A stretch of 43,636 nucleotides of DNA from Gammaproteobacteria bacterium (GTDB lineage Bacteria > Pseudomonadota > Gammaproteobacteria > Steroidobacterales > Woeseiaceae). Location: assembly GCA_024639825.1 (NCBI GenBank), contig JAHEGH010000021.1:1-43636 (forward strand). Direction: 5' to 3'. This document shows positions 23,888 to 32,530 of this stretch, piece after piece. Made by a program: the position numbers and the translations under genes. The first letter of the stretch is position 1; every line of letters begins with the position of its first letter. A model generated the notes under the pieces. It made no database searches. It saw nothing but the letters and a program-made list of their open reading frames with translations, and was not told the DNA's origin.

Positions 23888-26314
23888 TTATTCGTAGCGC
23901 AACGCCATGATCGGATTCGATCGGGCAATGCGAATAGCGTGCCCGGCTACCGTGCTCCAGGCCAGGGTCACAGCCAGTGCCCCGGCGACAATGAGTACCA
24001 GCACCGGTGACTCAATGCGCTCGGCAAAAAAGTTCAGGTATGTGGTCGATGCAAAATAGGCAGCCGGCAGGGCGATAGCGAGAGCCCACAGGACCGGCAT
24101 CGAGAACTGCCATACCAGGAGTCGCGCTATCTGAGAAGTACTCGCTCCTAATACCTTGCGCATACCGATCTCCTTGGTGCGCTGTGCGGCCATGAATGCT
24201 GCGAGACCGAACAGGCCGACCGAGGCCAGGGCGAGCGCGATGAACGCAAATCCTGCTAGCGCCATGTTCATGTACTTGAGGATGTTATAGACGTCATCAA
24301 AAACCTCATCGAGGAATCGTCCCTGGAGTGGATACTCTGGAACCACGCGTTTCCATGCAGCCTCAATCTCCTCGACGGTATCCATGATATTGCCGCCCTC
24401 GATACGGATCGAACCAATCCGGAGTGCTGAGGTATCGTAGGCAAACATCCAGGGCTTAACCTCGTTAAACAGGCCGACAATATTCTGCGTCGGGACCACG
24501 CCCACAACAATGTACTCGGTGCTATTACCATCATCATCAAGCCGATAGAAACGCTGATTGATTGCGTCATTCGGCGTGCCGAACTGCAGGTTGGTAACAG
24601 CGAGTTCGTTAATAAGAACATTAATTGTCGTTGAGTCTTCCTTCTCAATGTCCTGCGAAATATTCCTGTCCAGTCCACGGCCGGCGAGGAGCGGGATGTC
24701 ATACGTCTTCAGGAAGTCTGGCGACATATCCATCGTATGCAGGTTGACCTGTCCCGCCTCGTCTCCAGGCTTCAACGATACACTGCGCTGGGAGTTGTTT
24801 TGTTCGTAAGGGACCTGCGAGGAGAATGAGACCGTAGAAACATTCGGTATAGCCTCCAGCTCATACTTAAGCGTATCGAGTCGATCCCGGATTCCCTCAA
24901 CGAACAGGCGATCCATCGTATAGATTTCGGAACGCGGGAATACGTAACTGGACTCTTTTACCTTTTCGTTCTGCATGAAGACGATCGACACGATCGCCAA
25001 CATGAAGGCCGAGATTGCAAATTGTGCGCCAATCATGACCGCACGCATGCGGGCGCCCTTCTTACCTTTCCTTGCCAGGTCCCGAAGCGCATCGATGGGA
25101 CTCGCACGCGTAATCAGCCAGGCCGGGTACATTCCCGCAATCAGACCTACCAGCACGGTTGTAAGGACCAGCCATGGCAGCGTTTTCAGATAGTCGAGTG
25201 TGAGACTCTTGTTGGCCACGTTGTTGAACAACGGAATTACGAGCTCAAGTGCTGCAATCGCGACAATCATGGCCAGTGATGCAATAACAAGACTCTCAAT
25301 GAGGAACTGGGCGAGAAGTTGCATCTGGCTGGCGCCCATCGTCTTGCGCATACCGACTTCGCGGCTCCGGCCAAGCGACTGCGCGGTAGCCAGATTTGTG
25401 TAGTTAACGCAGGCCACCAGCAAAACCAGGAAACTGAGCAGGGATACTACGGCGATTACCGGCATGCCGATCATGTCCCAGACTGCCAGGTTGGCGCGTT
25501 GCAGCGGTGAGACTGTCAGTCCTGCCAGAACCTTTTTCTGTTCATCCGGAACGGCCCGTTCATAGATCGCGTCAATCTGTGTAGTAAGCCACTGCTCATC
25601 AAGCGATTCAGGCAGCAACACGTAGGTCATGTTACCAATCGAGAGATTCCTCCAGTTGCCTGCGAGGTCCCAGTCGCGCATGCGGTTGAGTCCTGTGATC
25701 GGGGCAATGAAGCCGAGTCCGGAATCAGCAATCACTGATGACGAGAAGTGCGAGTTAAGGGGCACATCTTCAATCACACCCGTGACATGAAAATCGAATT
25801 CGTTGTCGAATGTAATAGTCTCGTTCACGACATCCGTACGTCCGAAGTACTTGATCGCAGACGACTCCGTCAGGACAAGGCCCGACGGATCCTGCAATGC
25901 CGTTGCATCGCCGTAGATGTAGGTGAAATCGAAAATCTCCAGGAGCGCCGTATCAGAGAAGTTAACCCCCTCATAGAAGCTCTTGTCACCGACCGACAGC
26001 AGGTACCCCGCTGCCACGGTTCGCGCTACTTTACGAACGTCCTGGAGTTCTGCCTCGATGATTGGCCCGACAGCCGTGAATGTTGCATTGAACCTGTCAA
26101 CGCCAACATCAAGATCGGGAGCCGCAATAGAACCAATTGTGTACGTGTTCGGCGCGTTCTCAAAGAACATGTCGTGAGTACTTTCGTATTTGACCAGCAA
26201 GCCGCCAAACACGTAGATCGTGAGACCCAGCGCGAGACCCAGGATGTTAACAAGCGCAAACACCTTGTTCTTGCGAAGGTTTCTCAGAGCAATTTTTACG
26301 TTATTCCAAAACAT
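23888..26314 (-). CDS. MacB/FtsX-type ABC transporter permease, duplicated
   Basis: The 808-residue inner-membrane subunit has two repeats of the MacB/FtsX module. Repeat 1: helix about residues 20-43, a periplasmic domain, then a three-helix FtsX block (about 280-400). Repeat 2: helix about 427-447, a second periplasmic domain, and a final FtsX block (about 675-800). The conserved FtsX segment occurs twice, as SREVGMRKTMGASQMQLLAQFL and TKEIGMRKVLGASTSQIARLLV. A single chain thus replaces the usual permease dimer. It follows the ATPase by 32 nt in the leftward exporter operon. Likely cargo is a peptide, lipid or antimicrobial compound, but nothing in the sequence fixes it. Confidence 0.9.
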   Translation of the reverse strand: MFWNNVKIALRNLRKNKVFALVNILGLALGLTIYVFGGLLVKYESTHDMFFENAPNTYTIGSIAAPDLDVGVDRFNATFTAVGPIIEAELQDVRKVARTVAAGYLLSVGDKSFYEGVNFSDTALLEIFDFTYIYGDATALQDPSGLVLTESSAIKYFGRTDVVNETITFDNEFDFHVTGVIEDVPLNSHFSSSVIADSGLGFIAPITGLNRMRDWDLAGNWRNLSIGNMTYVLLPESLDEQWLTTQIDAIYERAVPDEQKKVLAGLTVSPLQRANLAVWDMIGMPVIAVVSLLSFLVLLVACVNYTNLATAQSLGRSREVGMRKTMGASQMQLLAQFLIESLVIASLAMIVAIAALELVIPLFNNVANKSLTLDYLKTLPWLVLTTVLVGLIAGMYPAWLITRASPIDALRDLARKGKKGARMRAVMIGAQFAISAFMLAIVSIVFMQNEKVKESSYVFPRSEIYTMDRLFVEGIRDRLDTLKYELEAIPNVSTVSFSSQVPYEQNNSQRSVSLKPGDEAGQVNLHTMDMSPDFLKTYDIPLLAGRGLDRNISQDIEKEDSTTINVLINELAVTNLQFGTPNDAINQRFYRLDDDGNSTEYIVVGVVPTQNIVGLFNEVKPWMFAYDTSALRIGSIRIEGGNIMDTVEEIEAAWKRVVPEYPLQGRFLDEVFDDVYNILKYMNMALAGFAFIALALASVGLFGLAAFMAAQRTKEIGMRKVLGASTSQIARLLVWQFSMPVLWALAIALPAAYFASTTYLNFFAERIESPVLVLIVAGALAVTLAWSTVAGHAIRIARSNPIMALRYE

Positions 26315-26346
26315 GGTTTTCCCCGTTGGAAGGCGTGCGATGCGCT

Positions 26347-27027
26347 CTAGGCTGCGCGCGTGTTTTCGGTGACGATATGGCCGTCAAACAGGTTGACGGT
26401 CCGATGCGCATAGTCAGCGTGTGACGGTGAATGCGTCACCATCACGATCGTTGTGCCTTCCTTGTTCAAGGAGCGCAGCAGCTCCATAACCTCCTGGCCA
26501 TGTACCGAATCGAGGTTACCGGTAGGCTCATCCGCAAGAATGAGCGGCTGGTCTCCAACCACGGCACGAGCTACAGCAACACGCTGTTGCTGGCCGCCTG
26601 ACAGCTGGCCCGGCATGTGACCGGCGCGATGCGCTATGCCCATGCGATCCATAACGTCAGCCACGCGGCGCTTGCGCTCGGAGGCTGGCATGTTGTGATA
26701 CAACAATGCGAGCTCGATGTTTTCGGCAACGTTAAGCTCGTCGATCAGGTTAAAACTCTGAAAGATGAAGCCGATGTTCTGCTTGCGAATGTGACTGCGA
26801 CCAGACTCGTTGTAAGGCGCCACGTTCTCGTCAAAGAAGAAATAGTCGCCGTCCGATGGGTTATCCAGCATGCCGATGATATTCAGAAGCGTGGACTTCC
26901 CGCAGCCGGAAGGGCCCATGATCGCGACGAAGTCACCCTGGGCAATTTCGAGATTAACACCGTTAAGCGCAACTGTTTCGACTTCGTCGGTGCGGTATAC
27001 CTTGTACATGTTATGCAGTTTCAGCAT
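26347..27027 (-). CDS. ABC transporter ATPase (MacB/LolD type)
   Basis: The 226-residue ATPase has Walker A GPSGCGKSTLL (about residues 38-48), Q-loop FIFQSFNLIDELNV, signature LSGGQQQRVAVARA (about 139-152), Walker B LILADEPTGNLDS and the switch region VTHSPSHADYAHR. It is the standalone ATPase of a MacAB-like system and pairs with the downstream permease. It lies 25 nt downstream of the adaptor gene in the same operon. Confidence 0.94.
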   Translation of the reverse strand: MLKLHNMYKVYRTDEVETVALNGVNLEIAQGDFVAIMGPSGCGKSTLLNIIGMLDNPSDGDYFFFDENVAPYNESGRSHIRKQNIGFIFQSFNLIDELNVAENIELALLYHNMPASERKRRVADVMDRMGIAHRAGHMPGQLSGGQQQRVAVARAVVGDQPLILADEPTGNLDSVHGQEVMELLRSLNKEGTTIVMVTHSPSHADYAHRTVNLFDGHIVTENTRAA

Positions 27028-27052
27028 GGCTGGATCCCCTGATCAGAATTCG

Positions 27053-28372
27053 TTAGTGGTCGTTGAGGCTCAATCGGTCCATGCCGACGAAACTCGTATA
27101 CGGTGAGGTGATTACTGTCTCTCCGGGCTCCAGCCCGTCGAGCACTTCGATAAAGTTCTGGTTACGGCGGCCGAGACGAACGTTACGCTTGATCGCCTCG
27201 CTGCCATCCGGTGATACAACGAACACCCAGCTGCCGCCCGTGTCCTGGTAAAAGGAGCCGTTCGGAATCAGCGTGGCATCCGTGTTGTCGCCAAGAGTGA
27301 GACGTACCTGCAAGGTCTGCCCGCGCCGTAAACCAACAGGTTCTTCATCAAAGAGCATATCGACTTCGAATTGCCCCTCATTGACCTGCGGATAGATCTT
27401 TGAGACACGGAGATCAAGGTCACGGCCGTTGTGCTCGGCGTTGCCTGCGAGCTGCAGGTCGACCCGGCCAAGGTAGTATTCGTCAATCCTGACGTTCAGT
27501 TTGTAGCCATCAGGATCGTCAATCTGTCCGAGCCGCCCGCCGCGCGCGATCGACTGGCCAATCTCAATATTAAATCCGGACAGCTTGCCGGCGACCGGCG
27601 CACGCACGCTGAGATCGTCGAGATTCTTGCGCGCGAAACCGAGCCCGGCCTGCAGCTGATCCCCCGCATCGCGCAGCTGCCGCAGCTGCTGCTCCTGCAT
27701 GCGGGCATCCGTCGCCTGGCTCTCAAGCGTCACATCGCGACGGTTGTTGTAGTAGATCAGCTCATCCTCGAGCTGATCGACGGTCGACTGAGACACCAGG
27801 TTCTTGGTAATCAGCTCACGTTGTCGATCTATTTCGCGAGTCAGTCGCTTGATCTGGTAATCGATCTCGACGAGGTTGCGCTTGTGGGCGAGTCGATTTT
27901 GTTCAAGCTGCAGCTCAATGGTACGCATGTTGTTAAGCTGCTCGGTTACAGCAGCTTCGCGGCCGAGAACCTCCAGCTGCAGATTCGTATTCGAGAGCAC
28001 GGCGATCGGATCACCGGCTTCCACAATGGCGCCGTCTTCCACGAGAATCTGCTCGACACGGCCACCCTCGATGGCGTCGAGGAAAACGGTGCTGCGTGGC
28101 ACCAGCCGACCGCGGAGAGGGATGAAGTCCTCGTAGGTACCCGTTGTTACGGGTGAGGCCGTAATGCGCTGCGCGTTCACGCTCAGGCTGCGGCCCCCGG
28201 CGAGCATGTCGATAAACCACCAGGCAAACAGCAAGACGGCGATACCTCCTGCCGCGTAGAGAACGTAGCGCCCGTACGACATCTTCCTTTCGACGCGCCG
28301 ATCCATACCCTGGCCGGAGACACCCATGCCGGCAGGCTGGCTGGCTTCCCGAATTTTCCTGATCTTATCCAC
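27053..28372 (-). CDS. HlyD/MacA-type periplasmic adaptor
   Basis: Membrane-fusion protein linking the ABC permease to an outer-membrane channel (TolC-like, not in this window). The 439-residue protein has a cytoplasmic N-terminus and a membrane helix (about residues 36-57). A barrel-sandwich half (VEQILVEDGAIVEAGDPIAVLSN) leads into a coiled-coil hairpin (about 125-235), the returning lipoyl half and a beta-barrel. It starts at GTG 28372 with GAGGAAG about 11 nt upstream, slightly long spacing; no better start is near. First gene of the exporter operon, under the sigma-54 promoter at 28420-28435. Confidence 0.92.
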   Translation of the reverse strand: MDKIRKIREASQPAGMGVSGQGMDRRVERKMSYGRYVLYAAGGIAVLLFAWWFIDMLAGGRSLSVNAQRITASPVTTGTYEDFIPLRGRLVPRSTVFLDAIEGGRVEQILVEDGAIVEAGDPIAVLSNTNLQLEVLGREAAVTEQLNNMRTIELQLEQNRLAHKRNLVEIDYQIKRLTREIDRQRELITKNLVSQSTVDQLEDELIYYNNRRDVTLESQATDARMQEQQLRQLRDAGDQLQAGLGFARKNLDDLSVRAPVAGKLSGFNIEIGQSIARGGRLGQIDDPDGYKLNVRIDEYYLGRVDLQLAGNAEHNGRDLDLRVSKIYPQVNEGQFEVDMLFDEEPVGLRRGQTLQVRLTLGDNTDATLIPNGSFYQDTGGSWVFVVSPDGSEAIKRNVRLGRRNQNFIEVLDGLEPGETVITSPYTSFVGMDRLSLNDH

Positions 28373-28419
28373 GATGTCGTTGTCTTCCTCGCTCGGTCAT
28401 TGCGTCTACCTGAATAGAT

Positions 28420-28435
28420 AGCAAGTAGCATGCCA
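28420..28435 (-). promoter_or_regulatory. Sigma-54 (-24/-12) promoter of the exporter operon
   Basis: On the minus strand TGGCATG-CTAC-TTGCT matches the consensus TGGCACG-N4-TTGCW at all but one of the defined positions. It keeps the essential GG (-24) and GC (-12) at the right spacing. The predicted start is about 28409, 37 nt before the adaptor GTG. The divergent regulator is a sigma-54 activator, which fits. Confidence 0.85.
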
Positions 28436-28485
28436 AATTGTAAGTTGTTGTTTTAATTAGAAATGGCAACAAGCGAGCGGCAGAA

Positions 28486-28525
28486 ACTGTACGCATGCGA
28501 ACAGTGAGTGTACGATTTCGAACAC
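28486..28525. promoter_or_regulatory. Twin enhancer sites TGTACG-N4-CGAACA
   Basis: Two inverted-repeat sites, 28488-28503 (inside the near-perfect 20-bp palindrome 28486-28505) and 28509-28524 (arms GTGTACG/CGAACAC). They share the half-site TGTWCG and have centres exactly 21 bp apart, two helical turns. They lie about 79-115 bp upstream of the predicted sigma-54 start, the usual place for an activator enhancer. They also sit just 17-56 bp before the regulator's own ATG, so autoregulation is possible. Confidence 0.8.
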
Positions 28526-28541
28526 ATCGGCGGGAACCATC

Positions 28542-29924
28542 ATGAGCAAGACCGAGCACATTCTGATCGTCGACGACGACAACGACATCCTGACGGCGGG
28601 CCGGCTGCTCCTCCGACGCCAGTTCGGCCATGTGACAACCTGCCCGAATCCGGAACAGCTCCCCGATTTGCTCGATAAAGGCGACATTGACGTCATCCTG
28701 CTGGATATGAACTTCGGCCCGGGCGAATCCTCGGGTGAACAGGGTTTGTACTGGCTTAAGCGGATTCTTGAAATCGATCCCCAGGCGGTCGTCGTGATGA
28801 TCACGGCACACGGGAGCGTCAATACCGCGGTTGACGCCATGAAGTACGGAGCGACGGACTTCATAGCCAAGCCCTGGCAAAACGAAAAAGTGGTTGCGAC
28901 GATCTCGGCGGCCCTCAAATTGCGACAAAGTCGATTTGAGACCGTGGCGCTCCGGCAAACCAATGAAGAGTTGATCCGCGACGCGGTAACGCTCGACAAC
29001 GTTATCATCGGCGAGTCGTCGCAACTGGAAGACGTCCTCGACATTGTTCGCCGGGCAGGTCCGACCGATGCGAATGTCCTGATCCTCGGCGAAAACGGCA
29101 CGGGTAAGGAACTCATCGCCCACGAACTGCATCGCCAGTCGGCGCGATCCCACCAGGTGTTCCTGTCGATCGATATGGGTGCGATCAGCGAGTCTCTGTT
29201 TGAATCGGAGCTGTTCGGACACCGCAAGGGATCATTCACCAACGCCAATGAAGATCGCATCGGCCGCATACTGGCAGCGAATGGTGGCACCCTGTTTCTC
29301 GACGAAATAGGCAACCTGCCACTGCACCTGCAGGCGAAACTGCTGAGCGTACTTGAACAGCGCGAAGTCACAGCCGTCGGTGCCAACCACGCGCAAGCAT
29401 TTGACGTACGTATCATCGCGGCAACCAATTTGCCGGCGAACCAGTTGCGAAATCCGGAACACTTCCGCACCGATCTGCTGTTCCGGCTCAATACCGTCGA
29501 AATCTCTATTCCGCCGCTGCGCGAGCGAGTCGATGACGTAATGCCCCTGGCGGAGCACTACCTCGCGCGCTTCTCGCGCAAGTACGGGGGCAAGACCCGG
29601 AAGTTTTCCCCTGCAGCTGAAGCGGCGCTGATCGATTACAGCTGGCCCGGCAACGTGCGCGCTCTTCGCCACGCCGTCGAACGGGCAGTGATTCTTGCCG
29701 AGGGCGAGCAAATTGGCCCACACGACCTGCAACTCGACTACACCGGGGAGATGGTACAAGCGGCCACCCAGGTCATGCCGACGATCTTCAATCTGGATCA
29801 CCTTGAGAAAGAGACGATTTCGAAAGCGCTGCGCAAACACGGTTTCAATATTTCACGAGCTGCCGCCGAACTCGGCCTGACACGAGCATCGCTGTATCGG
29901 CGCATGGAAAAACATGATCTTTAG
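28542..29924 (+). CDS. Sigma-54-dependent response regulator (NtrC family)
   Basis: The 460-residue protein has an N-terminal receiver (about residues 1-125, phosphoacceptor Asp55 in VILLDMNFG, Lys110 in FIAKPW). The AAA+ sigma-54 interaction domain follows (about 155-390): Walker A GENGTGKE, Walker B GGTLFLDEIGNLPL, arginine region FRTDLLFRLN. The C-terminal Fis-type helix-turn-helix is NISRAAAELGLTRASLYRRMEKH. The sigma-54 contact loop reads GSFTNA (residues 230-235) instead of GAFTGA; the key Phe-Thr pair is kept. GGGA lies 6 nt before the ATG. It overlaps the kinase gene by 11 bp and faces the exporter operon it very likely activates. Confidence 0.95.
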   Translation: MSKTEHILIVDDDNDILTAGRLLLRRQFGHVTTCPNPEQLPDLLDKGDIDVILLDMNFGPGESSGEQGLYWLKRILEIDPQAVVVMITAHGSVNTAVDAMKYGATDFIAKPWQNEKVVATISAALKLRQSRFETVALRQTNEELIRDAVTLDNVIIGESSQLEDVLDIVRRAGPTDANVLILGENGTGKELIAHELHRQSARSHQVFLSIDMGAISESLFESELFGHRKGSFTNANEDRIGRILAANGGTLFLDEIGNLPLHLQAKLLSVLEQREVTAVGANHAQAFDVRIIAATNLPANQLRNPEHFRTDLLFRLNTVEISIPPLRERVDDVMPLAEHYLARFSRKYGGKTRKFSPAAEAALIDYSWPGNVRALRHAVERAVILAEGEQIGPHDLQLDYTGEMVQAATQVMPTIFNLDHLEKETISKALRKHGFNISRAAAELGLTRASLYRRMEKHDL

Positions 29925-31266
29925 GCGCTTCGTTGTCGCGCTGATTGCACGGCTGGTACTGACCGGTGCGGCGATGGCCCTGGTGGTCTGGTTGTTCCTG
30001 ATCCCGCAGTACCATATTTCGATGGCGATCGCGGCGGCGGTACTGATACTCATTGTCGCCGAGTTGTGGCGCTACGTAAGCCGCACCAATCGCGAAGTCG
30101 CCAGGTTCCTCGACGCCGCACGCTATGCCGATTACTCGCAGCGCTTCGATTTCGAAGGGCAGGGCTCCGGCTATCGTGCGTTGGGCCAGGCCTTCTCGGA
30201 TATCCTGGAACGCATGCGGGAGCGTGGCACCGAGCAGGAATCGGCATTGCGCCGGACGACAGCGCTGATTGAGCATATCCCGGTCCCGCTCATGACGGTG
30301 CATGCCGACGAGTCCATCACGTTGCAGAACAATTCTGCTCGCCGCCTGTTCGGGGCGGAGCACGTAACCCAGCTGAAGGACCTGCGCCGTTTCGGAATCA
30401 GTTTTGCCGAGTCGGTTGCGACAGCGGTACCCGGCGTACGCCAACTCGTGACGTTCTCCGTGGAAGGTATCGAGTACAAGCTGACGCTGGCAACGACCGA
30501 ACTGGTCATCGCAGGCAAGAGCGAGCGACTCGTTTCACTGCAAGACATTCAGTCGGAACTGGACGCGACTCAATCTGAAGCCTGGGAGGATCTTGTTCGC
30601 GTCCTGACTCACGAGATCATGAACTCAATTACGCCGGTGACGTCACTGGCAAAGACCGCCACGGATGTCGTCGGTGATATAGCGGACAAGGTTCATGCGG
30701 GCGAAGCTATCGACGAAGATCTCCAGGACCTGCAGGATGCGATCGGCACGGTCGCGCGTCGGTCTGACAGCCTGATGCAATTCGTCGACAGCTATCGGCA
30801 GATCACGCGACTGGCACCGCCGGAGAAGAAGCGCATCCGACTGGCTGACCTGTTCGAGACTGTTGTGCGACTTGCCAAAGCAGAGTGCCCGCGCGACGAC
30901 GTCGAATTCTCGATCGAGGTTAGCCCGGGTGAGCTGGACGTCTACGCGGACCGTGACCTGCTTGAACCGGTCCTGATCAATCTGCTGCGCAACGCCTGGC
31001 AGGCGACGGAGTCGGCCGAAAAAGCGAAGGTCTCCGTAAAAGGACGCTTCAATCGCAGACACAACATCGTTATTGAGGTTGCCGACAACGGCAAGGGCGT
31101 ACCGGCGAATATCGCCAGCAAGATCTTCGTCCCGTTCTTCACGACCAAGGACGGCGGCTCGGGTGTAGGTCTGGCATTGGCGCGCCAGGTGATGATCGCG
31201 CACGGCGGTTTCGTCCGGGTCGGTAGCAACGAGGCCGGCGGCGCAACGTTCAGCCTTACTTTCTAG
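29914..31266 (+). CDS. Sensor histidine kinase
   Basis: Partner kinase of the sigma-54 regulator. The 450-residue protein has two N-terminal membrane helices (about residues 8-30 and 36-53) with almost no periplasmic loop, so it probably senses a membrane or internal signal. A PAS-like domain follows (about 105-215). The H-box is VLTHEIMNSITPV with phosphoacceptor His233. The catalytic domain has N-box LINLLRNAWQA, G1 VADNGKGVP and G2 GGSGVGLALARQ. The ATG lies inside the regulator's 3' end. Its stop meets the esterase stop on the other strand with one base between. Confidence 0.94.
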   Translation: MIFRRFVVALIARLVLTGAAMALVVWLFLIPQYHISMAIAAAVLILIVAELWRYVSRTNREVARFLDAARYADYSQRFDFEGQGSGYRALGQAFSDILERMRERGTEQESALRRTTALIEHIPVPLMTVHADESITLQNNSARRLFGAEHVTQLKDLRRFGISFAESVATAVPGVRQLVTFSVEGIEYKLTLATTELVIAGKSERLVSLQDIQSELDATQSEAWEDLVRVLTHEIMNSITPVTSLAKTATDVVGDIADKVHAGEAIDEDLQDLQDAIGTVARRSDSLMQFVDSYRQITRLAPPEKKRIRLADLFETVVRLAKAECPRDDVEFSIEVSPGELDVYADRDLLEPVLINLLRNAWQATESAEKAKVSVKGRFNRRHNIVIEVADNGKGVPANIASKIFVPFFTTKDGGSGVGLALARQVMIAHGGFVRVGSNEAGGATFSLTF

Positions 31267-31267
31267 C

Positions 31268-31927
31268 TCAGACGTAGACCTTCAGCAGCCACTCGCGAAT
31301 ATCCCGAATCTCCTCCGGACAAACGGCATGCGCCATCGGGTAATCGTGCCACTCAACTGTGAATCCGGCCTCTTTGAGCCTCTCTGCCGATAGCTGACCC
31401 CATTGCATCGGCAACATCGGATCGAAGCTCCCGTGCGCCATGAATACCGGCAGGTCGCGATAGCTGCTGGACGCATCGACTTCGCCGGGCAGGGGCAGAT
31501 AGGTCGATAACGCCATCAACCCTGCCAGCTTTTCCGACGTATGCAATGCCGTGTTAATGGCCACCGCCCCGCCCATCGAGAATCCGGCGATCACGATATT
31601 TCCCGCATCGATACCCCGCTCTTTCTCACGGGCTATGAGCGCTTCCAGGATAGCTGTGCTCTCGTGCACGCCAGCCGCATCCGCACGCCCCTCAGCATCG
31701 AGGCTGATGATGTCGTACCAGGCGCGCATCGCCATTCCGCCATTAATCGTCACAGGTCGTACCGGTGCATGCGGGAACACGAATCGCAGCGGTACCTTGT
31801 CCGGCAGGTGCAGTTCGGGAACGATCGGTTCGAAATCATGGCCATCGGCACCCAGCCCATGCAGCCAGATGACGCTGCCGACCGGGTCGTTTCCGGTCGT
31901 GACTTCGACGCATTCAGGTAAGGCCAT
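31268..31927 (-). CDS. Carboxylesterase / phospholipase, alpha/beta hydrolase
   Basis: The 219-residue alpha/beta hydrolase of the EstB/YpfH-like carboxylesterase group has oxyanion-region WLHGLGADGHDF, nucleophile elbow GFSMGGAVA (Ser), catalytic Asp in MAHGSFDPMLP and His in PMAHAVCPEE. The start was set at ATG 31927, where MALPECVEV begins the conserved fold and GGAGC lies about 7 nt upstream. An ORF extension to 32014 would run through the argR promoter and lacks a ribosome site. Natural substrates (short acyl esters or lysophospholipids) cannot be told from sequence. Confidence 0.9.
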   Translation of the reverse strand: MALPECVEVTTGNDPVGSVIWLHGLGADGHDFEPIVPELHLPDKVPLRFVFPHAPVRPVTINGGMAMRAWYDIISLDAEGRADAAGVHESTAILEALIAREKERGIDAGNIVIAGFSMGGAVAINTALHTSEKLAGLMALSTYLPLPGEVDASSSYRDLPVFMAHGSFDPMLPMQWGQLSAERLKEAGFTVEWHDYPMAHAVCPEEIRDIREWLLKVYV

Positions 31928-31996
31928 ATTGAGCTCCAATGGTCGGAAAGCGGCGCAGTGTAACCCATTCGGCCGAAAAATAAGTGGGTCCGGGGG

Positions 31997-32034
31997 TTGA
32001 CTATTTATGCGCATTAGTAATCTAATATGCGCAT
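31997..32034 (+). promoter_or_regulatory. argR promoter with two ATGCGCAT operator-like palindromes
   Basis: TTGACT (31997-32002), 18-bp spacer, TCTAAT (32021-32026). The palindrome ATGCGCAT occurs at 32007-32014, in the spacer, and at 32027-32034, over the predicted start. They are 20 bp apart, close to the 21-bp spacing of paired ARG boxes. The flanks (TTTATGCGCATTAG) only partly match the E. coli ARG box, so binding by ArgR is an inference from position and from known argR autoregulation. Confidence 0.6.
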
Positions 32035-32063
32035 ATTTATTCAGTACGCGTGGTTAGCCTCAC

Positions 32064-32516
32064 ATGCCCCCGACAACGGAAGACCAGATCCAGCGCCGCT
32101 CGGCCATTCGCGAGTTGCTGCAACAAGGCCCTGCCGCAACGCAGGCATCGCTGGTCAGCGCACTGCAGAATCGCGGCTACATCGCGACCCAGTCGAGCGT
32201 CAGTCGTGATCTGAGGGAAATCGGCGCAATCAAGACGGTCCACGGCTACCAGTTGCCCGCCGCCAACGACTCGGACGACGACCACGTTGCACGGGTTGCC
32301 GACCTGCTCCGTACAATCACGCCAGCGGGCCCGAACCTGCTCGTTATTCACAGCGCCGTCGGCGCAGCGCAGCGCGTCGGCCTGGCGTTCGATCGCTGCG
32401 ACTGGCCCGGCATCATCGGCACGATCGCCGGAGACGACACTGTATTCATCGCCACGGAATCCGCGGCGGCCCAGAAAAACCTGATTACCCGGATCGAGCG
32501 TTCAGCTCGGTCCTGA
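32064..32516 (+). CDS. argR: Arginine repressor
   Basis: Arginine-dependent repressor of the following biosynthetic genes. The 150-residue protein has the winged-helix N-terminal domain (RRSAIRELLQQGPAATQASLVSAL, then SSVSRDLREIGAIKT) and the C-terminal oligomerisation/arginine-binding domain (LVIHSAVGAAQRVGLAFDRCDWPGIIGTIAGDDTVF, with the GTIAGDDT aspartates). It is the first gene of the arginine cluster; argG follows after 14 nt. The Shine-Dalgarno is weak. Confidence 0.95.
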   Translation: MPPTTEDQIQRRSAIRELLQQGPAATQASLVSALQNRGYIATQSSVSRDLREIGAIKTVHGYQLPAANDSDDDHVARVADLLRTITPAGPNLLVIHSAVGAAQRVGLAFDRCDWPGIIGTIAGDDTVFIATESAAAQKNLITRIERSARS

Positions 32517-32530
32517 TCCCGGAGATACCA

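Noticed and set aside
31928-32014. Upstream start for the esterase
   Set aside because: The extension would run over the argR promoter and operators and has no ribosome site; ATG 31927 has GGAGC and begins the conserved fold.
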